64,000 nucleotides of DNA from Nostoc sp. UHCC 0702 (GCA_017164015.1 CP071065.1:3883918-3947917); one strand, 5' to 3'. Numbered from the stretch's first letter, positions 28,221 to 37,581 are shown. Notes: a model not told the origin generated them from the letters alone. Numbers and translations: made by a program.

Positions 28221-29786
28221 CTAACTCTTTAGAGTTGAACCAAATCCTCCGCCTCCAGGGGTTTCTATCACAAAAACATCCCCAGGTTTCATCTCTACTG
28301 TGGCTATACTGTCTAAATTTTCTTGGGTTCCATCGTGACGTTGTATCCAGTTGCGTCCCACTTGTCCCGCTTGGGCACCATTTAACCCAAAGGGAGGAAT
28401 TAACCTATGGTTAGAGAGAATATTAGCTGTCATCGATTCTAAAAAGCGGATGCGGCGAACAACTCCATCACCGCCAGAATGTTCTCCTTTACCTCCACTA
28501 TCAGAACGCAGACTAAAGCTTTCTACGAGTACAGGATAACGGGTTTCTAATACTTCTGGATCAGTCAAGCGGGAATTAGTCATGTGAGTATGAACTGCAT
28601 CGGTACCATTAAAGTTAACTCCTGCCCCTGAACCACCGCAGATAGTTTCATAATATTGATAGCATTCATTACCAAAAGTAAAATTATTCATCGTTCCCTG
28701 AGAAGCAGCCATCACACCCAATGCACCATATAAAGCATCAACAATGGTTTGGGAAGTCTCCACATTACCAGCTACTACTGCGGCTGGGTAGGTTGGGTTC
28801 AACATACAACCTTCAGGAATAATAATTTCTAAAGGTTTTAGACATCCGGCATTCAGGGGAATACTATCATCAACCAAAGTGCGGAAGACATATAAAACTG
28901 CTGCTTGAGTGACAGCTTTAGGAGCATTAAAGTTACTGTTTAATTGCCCAGATGTGCCAGTAAAATCAATAGTAGCGCTGCGTTGTTCGCGGTCAATGAT
29001 GACTTTAATTTGAATTTTTGCCCCGCTATCCATTTCATAAATAAATGAACCATCTTTGAGGACATCAATTGCTCGTCTCACTGATTCTTCAGCATTGTCT
29101 TGCACAAATTGCATATATGCTTGGACTGTTTGCAATCCATATTGACCAACCATTTTCAGAAGTTCTTTAACTCCTCTTTCATTAGCAGCAATTTGTGCTT
29201 TAAAATCAGCTATATTTTGGTCAGGGTTACGTGCAGGATAATGATGATTTGCTAGTAAATGTCTTACTTGAGTTTCTTGAAAATTTCCCTGTTCAACCAA
29301 AAGAAAATTATCAAAGAGAATTCCTTCTTCTTCTACTGTGGTACTGTGGGGAGGCATGGAACCGGGAGTAATGCCACCGATATCAGATTGATGTCCGCGA
29401 GAAGCAACATAGAAAAGGGGAGTGAGAATATTTTCATCACTTTCTAGGAAGACAGGGGTTATAGCAGTAACATCTGGAAGGTGAGTTCCGCCGTTATAGG
29501 GATTGTTGGATAGATAGACATTGCCTGGTTTTATGGTGTTGCTTTTGTCATTAATTAAACTGCGGACGCTTTCACTCATTGACCCCAAATGTACGGGAAT
29601 ATGGGGGGCATTAGCGACTAATAAGCCTGAAGAATCGAAAATGGCACAGGAGAAATCTAGCCTTTCTTTAATATTGACTGATGCAGCAGTGTTTTGCAGA
29701 ACAATCCCCATTTGTTCGGCAATGAATTGATAGAGATTTTTGAATATTTCTAAACGAACGGGATCGGGTTGAGTTGTGGTGTACAT
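28221..29786 (-). CDS. hyuB: Hydantoinase B / 5-oxoprolinase beta-type subunit
   Basis: 521 residues, typical HyuB length. Landmarks: ERLDFSCAIFDSSGLLVANAPHIPVHLGSM near the N-terminus, GDVYLSN-like GNVYLSNNPYNGGTHLPD, and RTLVDDSIPLNAG. Together with HyuA it hydrolyses 5-oxoproline or hydantoins with ATP. Last gene of the operon that starts with hyuA at 35020; it is separated from the preceding gene pair by 193 bp containing a MITE-like repeat. Confidence 0.92.
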   Translation of the reverse strand: MYTTTQPDPVRLEIFKNLYQFIAEQMGIVLQNTAASVNIKERLDFSCAIFDSSGLLVANAPHIPVHLGSMSESVRSLINDKSNTIKPGNVYLSNNPYNGGTHLPDVTAITPVFLESDENILTPLFYVASRGHQSDIGGITPGSMPPHSTTVEEEGILFDNFLLVEQGNFQETQVRHLLANHHYPARNPDQNIADFKAQIAANERGVKELLKMVGQYGLQTVQAYMQFVQDNAEESVRRAIDVLKDGSFIYEMDSGAKIQIKVIIDREQRSATIDFTGTSGQLNSNFNAPKAVTQAAVLYVFRTLVDDSIPLNAGCLKPLEIIIPEGCMLNPTYPAAVVAGNVETSQTIVDALYGALGVMAASQGTMNNFTFGNECYQYYETICGGSGAGVNFNGTDAVHTHMTNSRLTDPEVLETRYPVLVESFSLRSDSGGKGEHSGGDGVVRRIRFLESMTANILSNHRLIPPFGLNGAQAGQVGRNWIQRHDGTQENLDSIATVEMKPGDVFVIETPGGGGFGSTLKS

Positions 29787-29826
29787 TTTTGATTCCTTCT
29801 GTTTAAATTGAATGAATAAATATATT

Positions 29827-29966
29827 TACAGCAGATTGCAGGTAAGTGAGGTACACTAGGTTTATATCCTCATTACGGCTACGTTTGATTCGATTAATCC
29901 CACACTTTAAAAAAACAGGTTTACACACTTTTGTTGCTGTACCTCATAAACCTGAAATACGCTGTA
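29827..29966. repeat. MITE-like element, related to the GTGAGGTAC family (copy E, diverged ends)
   Basis: The left end TACAGCAGATTGCAGGTAAG and the inverted right end TACAGCGTATTTCAGGTTTA are imperfect inverted repeats, each followed by TGAGGTACA. It sits between the DUF7689-like gene and hyuB, inside the hyu operon. Confidence 0.65.
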
Positions 29967-29979
29967 TTTCGGAGCATGG

Positions 29980-30432
29980 TTAAATTTGACGTTTTAAAAT
30001 TTGTTCTACAGAACCATACATTTCGCCTGTCAAACCTTCAAGTTCATGTTCGATATCTTCCCAACGTCCAAGTTTACTTGTCCATTTACCATTAGATAAT
30101 TGTCTAGCAGCATGGGTTGGTTCACCATGAGAAGTAGCGTATATCGCTATCTTTTCAAAACCCACTTCAAGCTCGGAATTATTGCAAAGTTCATACCCTA
30201 AGCTTTTGTATGCTTGGATAAAAGCAGACATAGTTAATTCTGCTGTGACACTTTCTACCCAGTAATATATATTATCTGGATCTATTGGACTCCACCAGCG
30301 ATCATCCTCACCGGCAGCCCAAGCAAAACAATTATATGATGTACTTTGCTTGCTGGTTACAGAATACTCAGTGCATGATAAGTTAGGAAATTTATTTTCT
30401 TTATAGCTTTCCAACTTACCATCTGTATCCAT
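29980..30432 (-). CDS. DUF7689-like protein of a two-gene module
   Basis: 150 residues from ATG 30432, chosen because GGGGGA lies 6 bases upstream; the frame is open to 30522, but that part overlaps the preceding gene. Conserved core: TSYNCFAWAAGEDDRWWSP...YYWVE with an invariant-looking Cys, then YELCNNSELEVGFEKIAIYATSHGEPTHAARQLSNGKWTSKLGRWEDIEH. The Cys (YNCFAWA) and the His (GEPTHAARQ) recall papain/NlpC-like enzymes, but no catalysis is claimed. The start overlaps the upstream gene by 17 bases, so translation is coupled. Function unknown. Confidence 0.75.
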   Translation of the reverse strand: MDTDGKLESYKENKFPNLSCTEYSVTSKQSTSYNCFAWAAGEDDRWWSPIDPDNIYYWVESVTAELTMSAFIQAYKSLGYELCNNSELEVGFEKIAIYATSHGEPTHAARQLSNGKWTSKLGRWEDIEHELEGLTGEMYGSVEQILKRQI

Positions 30433-30742
30433 TTGCTTTCCCCCATTCAATCCAAGCTTGAGCCATCTGCTGAAGTCTACCGCGCTGTTCGGCTTTAACA
30501 GGATTTGCTCCTGTAATTGCACTTAAAGCCCAAAACCAATGGTCTGGTTCACGCTCAAGTTCACGCATAATTAAAGGAACAACAGGTTGTCCCATCCCGA
30601 TTATTCTTTGATAAGCAGGATGCATTGATATTTTTGAGATGACAGAGAGCATTCCTGTCTCACGTCGCCATTGTTTTGCTAATTCTAAGAATGTAGTTTC
30701 TATTTCTGCGGTTTCAATGACTGGATAAAGGTAAGGTGACAT
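30416..30742 (-). CDS. Small conserved protein paired with the DUF7689-like gene
   Basis: 108 residues. Distinctive motifs: FLELAKQWRRETGMLS at ~18-33, then MHPAYQRIIGMGQPVVPLIMRELEREPDHWFWALSAITGANPV and WIEWGKANGY. The part around IIGMGQPVVPLIMREL looks like one HEAT-type helical repeat. No known enzymatic motif. It overlaps the next gene and is encoded with it as a unit inside the hyu operon. Could be an immunity/antitoxin-like or chaperone partner; function unknown. Confidence 0.75.
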   Translation of the reverse strand: MSPYLYPVIETAEIETTFLELAKQWRRETGMLSVISKISMHPAYQRIIGMGQPVVPLIMRELEREPDHWFWALSAITGANPVKAEQRGRLQQMAQAWIEWGKANGYRW

Positions 30743-30785
30743 TTAATTTGTATTTAGATTTTTTACAGGTAACTGTCATGACTAA

Positions 30786-31571
30786 TTATAAAGTAAGATA
30801 TTCATCCTTTAGATCACTAATAAACATATGTCCAGGAGAATGAGTAATTGCTAGCTCAGGTTTTGCTTGAAGAATTGCAGCTTGAGTAGTGACTCCGCAA
30901 GCCCAAAAAACAGGAACTTCACCATCATAAATTGTGACAGCATCACCATAATCAGGTTTTTCTAAGTTGCTAATTCCTATTGCCTCTGGATTGCCAATAT
31001 GCACCGGAGAACCATGTGCTTTGTAATAACGACTGGTTACTTCTACAGCACGAACGACTTGATTAGCTGGCAGAGGACGCATGGAAACTACTAAGGGACT
31101 AGAAAATGTCTGAGTAGGAATACATTGAATATTTGTCTTATACATGGGTACATTTTTATTTTCTTCTATGTGCCTTACTATTAATCCAGAGTTGAGCATG
31201 GCATTTTCAAAGGAAAAGGAACAACCAATTAAAAAAGCTACTAAATCACTTCTCCAGAATGGTCTAATGTCAGTTGTTTCTTCAATAAACTCACCGTCAC
31301 GAAAAATTTTATAGCGGGGTAAGTCAGTTCTAATATCAGCACCAGGGGCGATGATTTTAGGTTCAAAATTTCCTACTTCTGTGACATCAAGTATGGGGCA
31401 AGACTTGGGATTGCGTTGACAAAAGAGTAAAAAATCAAAGGCTAAAGAGTATGGTAATACTACTAAGTTAGCTTGCACAAACCCTAATGCTAAACCAGGG
31501 GTAGGAGTATCTAGTTTTCCGTCTCGACAAAGCTGGCGGATTTCTGAAGGATGAGTAGAAACATTTAACAT
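30786..31571 (-). CDS. DUF1445 (YcsI-like) putative hydro-lyase
   Basis: 261 residues, close to the family's usual length. It begins STHPSEIRQLCRDGKLDTPTPGLALGFVQANLVVLP and has FLLFCQRNPKSCPILD, RPFWRSDLVAFLIGCSFSFENAML, and near the end VFWACGVTTQAAI...ITHSPGHMFISD, all DUF1445 signatures. In Bacillus the ycsI gene sits beside an NRAMP-type transporter (ycsG) and 5-oxoprolinase genes; the mammalian D-glutamate cyclase contains a DUF1445 region. Here it follows the NRAMP gene by 27 bp in the same arrangement. Probable role in D-glutamate/5-oxoproline metabolism (inference). Confidence 0.88.
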   Translation of the reverse strand: MLNVSTHPSEIRQLCRDGKLDTPTPGLALGFVQANLVVLPYSLAFDFLLFCQRNPKSCPILDVTEVGNFEPKIIAPGADIRTDLPRYKIFRDGEFIEETTDIRPFWRSDLVAFLIGCSFSFENAMLNSGLIVRHIEENKNVPMYKTNIQCIPTQTFSSPLVVSMRPLPANQVVRAVEVTSRYYKAHGSPVHIGNPEAIGISNLEKPDYGDAVTIYDGEVPVFWACGVTTQAAILQAKPELAITHSPGHMFISDLKDEYLTL

Positions 31572-31598
31572 TGCATTTCTCCTAAATAATTGTTTAAC

Positions 31599-32822
31599 CT
31601 AGATAGCGATCGCACCAATTGCTTTCAAAACTTGAAAAATGCCCAGAAAAGTAGCAATGAGAACAACGCCGATACCCAAGATATTAGCGATCGCCTGATT
31701 ACGGAAATCAGCCAATAAATCAGCTTGGTTGACGACAATTAGCAGAAATGTTGCGACAACGGGCAATAAAAGCCCATTGGCAGCTTGGGCAAATAGGATG
31801 GATTCTACGGGATTTTTCCCAGTTACAGCTAATACAGTTCCAATCACTAACACAAGTATCCACACGGTGCGAAATCGACTATTTTTAATATCTGGCTTCC
31901 AGCCCAACGCACCGCAGGTAGCATAAGCCGTTGCTAAAGGTGCAGTAATGGTGCTAGATAAACCAGCTGCAAACAATCCGAGTCCAAAAAAATACCGCGC
32001 CGCAGGGCCTAATAAAGGTTCGAGTTGCTGTGCCATTATCTCGGCGCTATTAATGGTAGTGCCTTGAGTTGCAAAGGTCGCGGCAGATGTTGCTACAATC
32101 GCCAGGGTAATCAGTCCACCCAATGCAATAGAAACGATGGTATCAAACCGCGATTCTGCAACAGCCTGCTTTGTCGGGACTGTCTGTGGCCACTTCTGTT
32201 GCACAGAACTGGCATGGAGAAACAGGTTATAGGGGACAATTGTAGTCCCAATCAAAGCGATAACTGTCAGCAGTGAACCATGAGGCAAACTTGGTACCAC
32301 CATTCCTGTGAGTAATGCACCTATGTTCGGACGAGCAACAATGGCAGTCAAGAGAAACACAACGCCCATCAAACTAACAGTTGCAATCAAGACTTTTTCA
32401 ATTAGCTGATAAGCCCCCAATACCAACAACAAGAAAGTCAATACACCGATGATTCCTGCCCAAACCTGAAAAGAAATACCACTCACCACTTCTAAACCGA
32501 TGGCTGTACCTGCAATATTCCCAGTCTCAAAGGCTGCATTGCCTAAGAAAATTGCTGCAATCACCAGGATGATGGCAAACAGTCGCAAAATTGGGTTTGT
32601 AGTCTTTCGCAAGGCTTCTCCAAGTCCTTGTCGCGTGACTACACCCAAGCGTCCAGACATTTCTTGCAGCACAATAGTTGCTATGGTGGAAAAGACAACT
32701 GCCCACAACAATGCAAAGCCATATTTTGATCCGGCAATACTAGCAGTGGTTACTGTTCCAGGGCCAATAAAGGCAGCAGTAACTATTAAGCCCGGCCCTA
32801 ACTTATTGAGTCGTTCTAACAT
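31599..32822 (-). CDS. NRAMP-family divalent metal or solute transporter (YcsG-like)
   Basis: 407 residues with about 11 membrane segments. The first helix reads GPGLIVTAAFIGPGTVTTASIAG, where classical NRAMPs have DPGN; the metal-binding Asp-Pro-Gly-Asn is replaced by GPGT. This variant group may not move manganese or iron. It is encoded in the hyu operon, 104 bp after hyuA and 27 bp before the DUF1445 gene. In the inner membrane; substrate could be the substrate of the operon rather than a metal (inference). Confidence 0.85.
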   Translation of the reverse strand: MLERLNKLGPGLIVTAAFIGPGTVTTASIAGSKYGFALLWAVVFSTIATIVLQEMSGRLGVVTRQGLGEALRKTTNPILRLFAIILVIAAIFLGNAAFETGNIAGTAIGLEVVSGISFQVWAGIIGVLTFLLLVLGAYQLIEKVLIATVSLMGVVFLLTAIVARPNIGALLTGMVVPSLPHGSLLTVIALIGTTIVPYNLFLHASSVQQKWPQTVPTKQAVAESRFDTIVSIALGGLITLAIVATSAATFATQGTTINSAEIMAQQLEPLLGPAARYFFGLGLFAAGLSSTITAPLATAYATCGALGWKPDIKNSRFRTVWILVLVIGTVLAVTGKNPVESILFAQAANGLLLPVVATFLLIVVNQADLLADFRNQAIANILGIGVVLIATFLGIFQVLKAIGAIAI

Positions 32823-32926
32823 AATTTATCTTTAGTATTATTCAACAGATCGCGTTTACAAAATTTGGTTAATGTGAGAACAAACTTCATAATTTTACAA
32901 GTTATAACCCAGTCCCCAGTCCCTTT

Positions 32927-35020
32927 TCATAGACGTTGTAAAATCAAATGATTTTGTTCAGTTAATTTTGCTATCCAATCAGGTTCAACTACAATCGTGC
33001 TGATTTTTTCTATGATGATGGCAGGCCCATTAATACTATCCTCTGGTTGTAAATCTTCCCGTCGATAAACGGCAGTATCATGCCATTGATCAGCCGTAAA
33101 CATTCGTACTGTTTCAACAGCTTGAGGTGTTTGGTTGAGAGGACGGCTACGCGAAATAATCGGTTCTTCAGGTGTATCCATTTTCTGAATCACTTCTACT
33201 GAGACAGATTCAACAATTAATTTTTTTGCTGATTGGATGAAACCGTAACGAGATTGATGTTCAACCTCAAATTTTTGTTTCATCACTGCGACATTTGCAG
33301 AAAAGTCAACTATCAAAGTAGAGTTAGTTCCCTCATATTTTAAATTTACTTTTCGGACTACTTTTTCAATGCTTATTTGATTGTTGCTAATTTCACTTCT
33401 GGCTTGGGTTTCTAAAAACTCCATTAACTGGAATATTTGAGGAATTAATTCTTCAGTTAGAGGTTGTTCTACTCCTGTAACTCTGGTAGCCTGGACATCT
33501 GCTAATCCCATGCCATAAGCTGAGAGAACACCAGCATAAGGGTGAAGAAATATCTTTTTCATGCCTAATGTATCGGCAATTAGACAAGCAACTTGTCCGC
33601 CTGCACCGCCAAAACAACAAAGCACATATTCGGTAACGTCATAACCTCGTTGTAGACTAATTTTTTTAATGGCATTTGCCATATTTTCGACAGCAATGGC
33701 AATAAATCCAGCTGCTACTTGTTCGGGAGTACGATGATTTCCTGTGATGGTTGCAATATCTTGGGCTAGTTGAGTAAATTTCTGAATGACAATATCTTGA
33801 TCTAGGGGTAAATTGCCATCAGTTCCAAAGACAGAAGGAAAATATTGCGGATGAATTTTGCCTAACATAACATTAGCATCTGTCACCGCTAATGGCCCAT
33901 CGCGCCGATAACAAGCAGGCCCAGGATTTGAGCCAGCCGATTCTGGCCCTACACGATAACTAGAACCATCAAAAAACAGAATTGAACCACCGCCTGCTGC
34001 AATTGTGTTAATTGCTAATACGGGAACTCGCATCCGCGCCCCAGCAATTTCGGAATCTAGTTGGCGTTCATACTCTCCTTTAAAGTGGGCAACGTCTGTA
34101 CTTGTTCCACCCATATCAAAGGTAATAACTAAATCAAAACCTGCCCTTTTGCTAGTTTGTACTGCACCAACAATACCACCAGCAGGCCCACTTAAAATAC
34201 TGTCTTTTCCTTGAAATTGTTCGGCATCAGTTAAGCCACCATCAGATTTCATAAACATTAATCTGATATTAGGTAATTGACTAGATACTTGGTTAACATA
34301 GCGCCGCAAAATCGGAGTTAAATATGCGTCTACAACTGTTGTATCTCCTCGACTTACTAACTTCATTAAAGGGCTAATTTGATGAGATATGGAGATTTGT
34401 GTAAAGCCAATTTCTTGGGCAATTTGGGCTACTTCTTGTTCATGATTGGGATAGCGATCGCTGTGCATAAAAACAATTGCACAACTACGAATTCCTGTGC
34501 GGTAAACTGCTTGTAAGTCTTTTTTTACTTGTTCAATATTCACAGAAATTAATTCTTTTCCATTGGCATCATAGCGTTCATCTACCTCAATTACTTGTTC
34601 ATAAAGCATTGTGGGTAAAATGATCTGACGCGCAAAGATATTGGGGCGATTTTGGTAGCCAATTCGCAATGCATCTTTGAAGCCTTTGGTAATGATTAAA
34701 ACCACGCGATCGCCATCTCTTTCTAACAGTGCATTAGTTGCTACTGTTGTCCCCATTTTCACCGCTTCTATTGCTTGATCAGGAATAGGTTGATCATTTG
34801 CAAGCCCAATGATATCTCGAATACCTTGGATAACTGCATCTTGATATTGTTCAGGTTTTTCGGAAAGTAATTTATATACTATTACCCATTCTTTGTTTGC
34901 AAGAGGGACAATTAAAAAACGTTCGGTATGGTTTGATAGTCTGTCTATAATTGCTTGATTATTGGTCACAGCAACAATATCTGTGAATGTACCACCACGG
35001 TCAGCAAATATTTTTAACAT
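32927..35020 (-). CDS. hyuA: Hydantoinase A / 5-oxoprolinase alpha-type subunit
   Basis: 697 residues, the usual HyuA length. It has an actin/Hsp70-like ATPase fold with N-terminal ADRGGTFTDIVAV, GTTVATNALLERDG at ~90, and the second phosphate loop DMGGTSTDVAHF at ~305, then AGGGSILFFDG and GPGPAC-like GPESAGSNPGPACYRRDG. With HyuB it couples ATP cleavage to hydrolysis of 5-oxoproline or related rings. First gene of the operon; the PBP-HTH protein gene lies 144 bp upstream on the same strand. Confidence 0.93.
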   Translation of the reverse strand: MLKIFADRGGTFTDIVAVTNNQAIIDRLSNHTERFLIVPLANKEWVIVYKLLSEKPEQYQDAVIQGIRDIIGLANDQPIPDQAIEAVKMGTTVATNALLERDGDRVVLIITKGFKDALRIGYQNRPNIFARQIILPTMLYEQVIEVDERYDANGKELISVNIEQVKKDLQAVYRTGIRSCAIVFMHSDRYPNHEQEVAQIAQEIGFTQISISHQISPLMKLVSRGDTTVVDAYLTPILRRYVNQVSSQLPNIRLMFMKSDGGLTDAEQFQGKDSILSGPAGGIVGAVQTSKRAGFDLVITFDMGGTSTDVAHFKGEYERQLDSEIAGARMRVPVLAINTIAAGGGSILFFDGSSYRVGPESAGSNPGPACYRRDGPLAVTDANVMLGKIHPQYFPSVFGTDGNLPLDQDIVIQKFTQLAQDIATITGNHRTPEQVAAGFIAIAVENMANAIKKISLQRGYDVTEYVLCCFGGAGGQVACLIADTLGMKKIFLHPYAGVLSAYGMGLADVQATRVTGVEQPLTEELIPQIFQLMEFLETQARSEISNNQISIEKVVRKVNLKYEGTNSTLIVDFSANVAVMKQKFEVEHQSRYGFIQSAKKLIVESVSVEVIQKMDTPEEPIISRSRPLNQTPQAVETVRMFTADQWHDTAVYRREDLQPEDSINGPAIIIEKISTIVVEPDWIAKLTEQNHLILQRL

Positions 35021-35164
35021 TGCTATATTTTTTTGTTGGTCTTTAGTTGATAAATAGAGTAGCCCAGAGATGAACAGTATTTCTACTTCAAGCGTGGAAG
35101 ATTTTGACGACAGGTGTAGATAACTAATATCGCACTAACTGTATTTTAGTTAATTTACAGTTTG

Positions 35165-36997
35165 TCAGATTGTCCATTGCCATTTGTGCTGTTGGGTATT
35201 CCATTTTACAGCCACTATTTCTGCTGGAGGATTCAGGCGATCGCCATTTTGATCAAACTGTATATTTCCTGTAACTCCTTTTACTTGTTTTTGATCTTTT
35301 TTGAAATATAAATTCATGTCTGCAAGTAAAGATTGGCAATCTTGACTGTGATACTTTTCTAGAGTTTTCAAAATTATTAATACTGAATCGAAAGCTGTTG
35401 CACTGCGCCAATTTAAATTTTCCTCTCCCCATAATTGAGCGCCTATTTGACAAAAACTTTGAGCTACATTATTCTGAGAGTTATTGCAGCCATTATCTTG
35501 ACTATGCCAATGCCAAGGAATACAAGCAATAATTTGATAATCATCTTGACTTATTGAATGAGATTGGCTGTGTTCATGAATCCAATGCAAAACATTCTCT
35601 TGATAAAATGTCGCCGTTCCAGCTATTAAACAATTGTCAACATTTAATCGACTAATGAGTGCAGCATTATTAAGAGAATTAGGTTCAATTCCTCCATCGG
35701 GAATTATAATAATAATGTCAACACCCTCTTCTTTAATATATTCTAGATATTTTTGGACTTGATAATAGGATTCACTTATGTAATTACATTCTTCTAAAAA
35801 AATTAAATTAGATTGATATTTTTCTAGATGTTTTTTAATACTATTTCTATAAGAAGTACTATAAATACTGTTTTTATTATAAATAATTGCTAATTTCGAT
35901 GTAATTTTATAAGAATATTTTTGCATCAAATAATTAGCTAATTTTTCAGCATTCACAATGTCTGGAGTAGTCAATCTAAAAAAAGAAACTAGAGATAAAT
36001 TGGAAAGTTCATTAGATGTACTACTAGAATTGACTAAGACTAAACCCTTTTGAGCATAAAATTGTAATGCGTTTTTGGTCATTTCGCTTGAGTAATGACC
36101 GATGATAGCGATTAAATTTAATGGTTGTGCTAATTCAGCTAGTTTTTCTGCTGTTTGGTTATATGGAGAGTATAAATTATTGGGGTCATTAACAATTAGA
36201 ATTTGTAAGGCTATTTTAGTAGATATAATGCTAAAAAATATTTGTGGTTTGATATTATCTAAATTTATTTCTTTATCCAAAGCAATTTTTTCAAAGCTGA
36301 GAAGATTAACTTGTAATTGTATTTGAGCTATCCCTCGTAAAGTTTCGGCGGCGATGCTACCTTGATTATGATAAAACGGCACAACAACAGCTAAAGTATA
36401 AATTTTAATGCCATTTTCTTGTAAATGCAGTTTTTTATACTCAATCAAGCAATTATTAATATAAATCAATATTTCTGGATTACCACTTCCATAAAGCTTT
36501 ATTTCTTGATTCCATGACATTAAAAAATATTGTAGTGCTTGATAATAAAGACCTAATTGGTAAAATTTTGTAGCTTCAATTTGAAATTTAACAATTTCCT
36601 GATTAGGAGGGTAAAGAAAAAATTGTCTGCCAAAACTTCCTTGAAAGTTATCACTATTTAATTGAGGAGCAGGATTTAATTTGTAACCATTGTGTGGGTC
36701 AAGTAAAAAATTGATAATTTTGACCCAATTACCAGCTATTTCCTCTTGGTCAACGTTCATTAATTCTGATATTTTAGGATAAATATTATTAGTCAGCCTG
36801 TCTCCAATATTTTGGTTACGCAGCTTGCTGAACTCTGCTATTTGTTGCCGAGAAAAACCAAGCAAACATTGACAAATAATTAGTTTATCTAGTTCAGTGA
36901 GGATTGCCCTTTTATTTGCTAAAGCATTTAAATCCTGCAAAAAAAGTTCAATATTAATCGCTAGTTTTTCTATCACTTCCCAACAAGCTTGGCACAT
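35165..36997 (-). CDS. Cytosolic PBP1-fold receptor with putative N-terminal HTH domain
   Basis: 610 residues without a signal peptide. Residues ~30-100 (LTELDKLIICQCLLGFSRQQIAEFSKLRNQNIGDRL) look like the HTH domain at the start of many cyanobacterial signalling proteins. A helical stretch follows (TKFYQLGLYYQALQYFLMSWNQE, one TPR-like). From ~205 (YTLAVVVPFYHNQGSIAAETLRGI) to the end runs a type 1 periplasmic-binding fold of the leucine/amide-receptor class (IAIIGHYSSEMTKNALQFYAQKGLVLVNSSST; FFRLTTPD). Normally this fold is extracytoplasmic, so here it is probably an intracellular ligand sensor. Location immediately upstream of hyuA suggests amino-acid-like ligands and control of that operon (inference). 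The gene is markedly AT-rich. Confidence 0.75.
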   Translation of the reverse strand: MCQACWEVIEKLAINIELFLQDLNALANKRAILTELDKLIICQCLLGFSRQQIAEFSKLRNQNIGDRLTNNIYPKISELMNVDQEEIAGNWVKIINFLLDPHNGYKLNPAPQLNSDNFQGSFGRQFFLYPPNQEIVKFQIEATKFYQLGLYYQALQYFLMSWNQEIKLYGSGNPEILIYINNCLIEYKKLHLQENGIKIYTLAVVVPFYHNQGSIAAETLRGIAQIQLQVNLLSFEKIALDKEINLDNIKPQIFFSIISTKIALQILIVNDPNNLYSPYNQTAEKLAELAQPLNLIAIIGHYSSEMTKNALQFYAQKGLVLVNSSSTSNELSNLSLVSFFRLTTPDIVNAEKLANYLMQKYSYKITSKLAIIYNKNSIYSTSYRNSIKKHLEKYQSNLIFLEECNYISESYYQVQKYLEYIKEEGVDIIIIIPDGGIEPNSLNNAALISRLNVDNCLIAGTATFYQENVLHWIHEHSQSHSISQDDYQIIACIPWHWHSQDNGCNNSQNNVAQSFCQIGAQLWGEENLNWRSATAFDSVLIILKTLEKYHSQDCQSLLADMNLYFKKDQKQVKGVTGNIQFDQNGDRLNPPAEIVAVKWNTQQHKWQWTI

Positions 36998-37138
36998 ATT
37001 GAGAGATTGTCTATATCATTTTGAAAAGATGATAGCTTAATTTGTGCATCAGGTTATCCTATATCTGTGGAAATAATTTCTACAGATGAAGAACATACGA
37101 AAACTTGGTATCAACAGATTGAAAGTGGAGCGAATAAA

Positions 37139-37284
37139 TCATATCATGTTCTTTGCTTATTACTTATGAAAACCGAACAACCCCACCCCACCAAAGCGTA
37201 GCTTTGTTTCGCCTCCCCGTCAACGGGGAGGGTTGGGGGTGAAATTCTTTGGTTTTAATAACTAATCAAGCGGACATAATATAA
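37139..37284. repeat. MITE-like element, family ATATCATGTCC/TTAGTTAT
   Basis: The left end ATATCATGTTC and the inverted right end ATATTATGTCCGC mirror each other; the core has CCTCCCCGTCAACGGGGAGG. It lies in the 625-bp gap between the PBP-HTH gene and the unknown 354-residue gene, together with the element at 37418. Confidence 0.65.
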
Positions 37285-37417
37285 TTGAGAATCGTGCAAG
37301 ATATCGTTAATAACGAAATAGAACTTAAATGTACCAATTATAAGCAAAAAATTAACAAATTTTTGGAAGCAGCAAGGAGAAGAGAATAACTGAATAACTA
37401 TCTAGCCTTTTGAGATA

Positions 37418-37581
37418 TATAGCGGTTCTCGAACTAGTGAGGTACAATTTTGACCTCTCTCCAAACCTCTCTCCTAAAAGGAGAGAGGCTTTGAATTGTT
37501 CCCCCTTCCCGAAGCGGGAAGGGGGTTAGGGGGTTAGGTCTATTTCCATACCTGTACCTCACCGGATTGAAAATGGCTATA
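37418..37581. repeat. MITE-like element, family TATAGCG/GTGAGGTAC (copy B)
   Basis: The left end is TATAGCGGTTCTCG followed by GTGAGGTAC; the right end is GTACCTCACC followed by GGCTATA. Two palindromic modules lie inside (CTCTCTCC...GGAGAGAGG and CCCTTCCC...GGGAAGGG). It lies just past the end of the 354-residue gene on that gene's transcript and could serve as its terminator. Confidence 0.75.
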
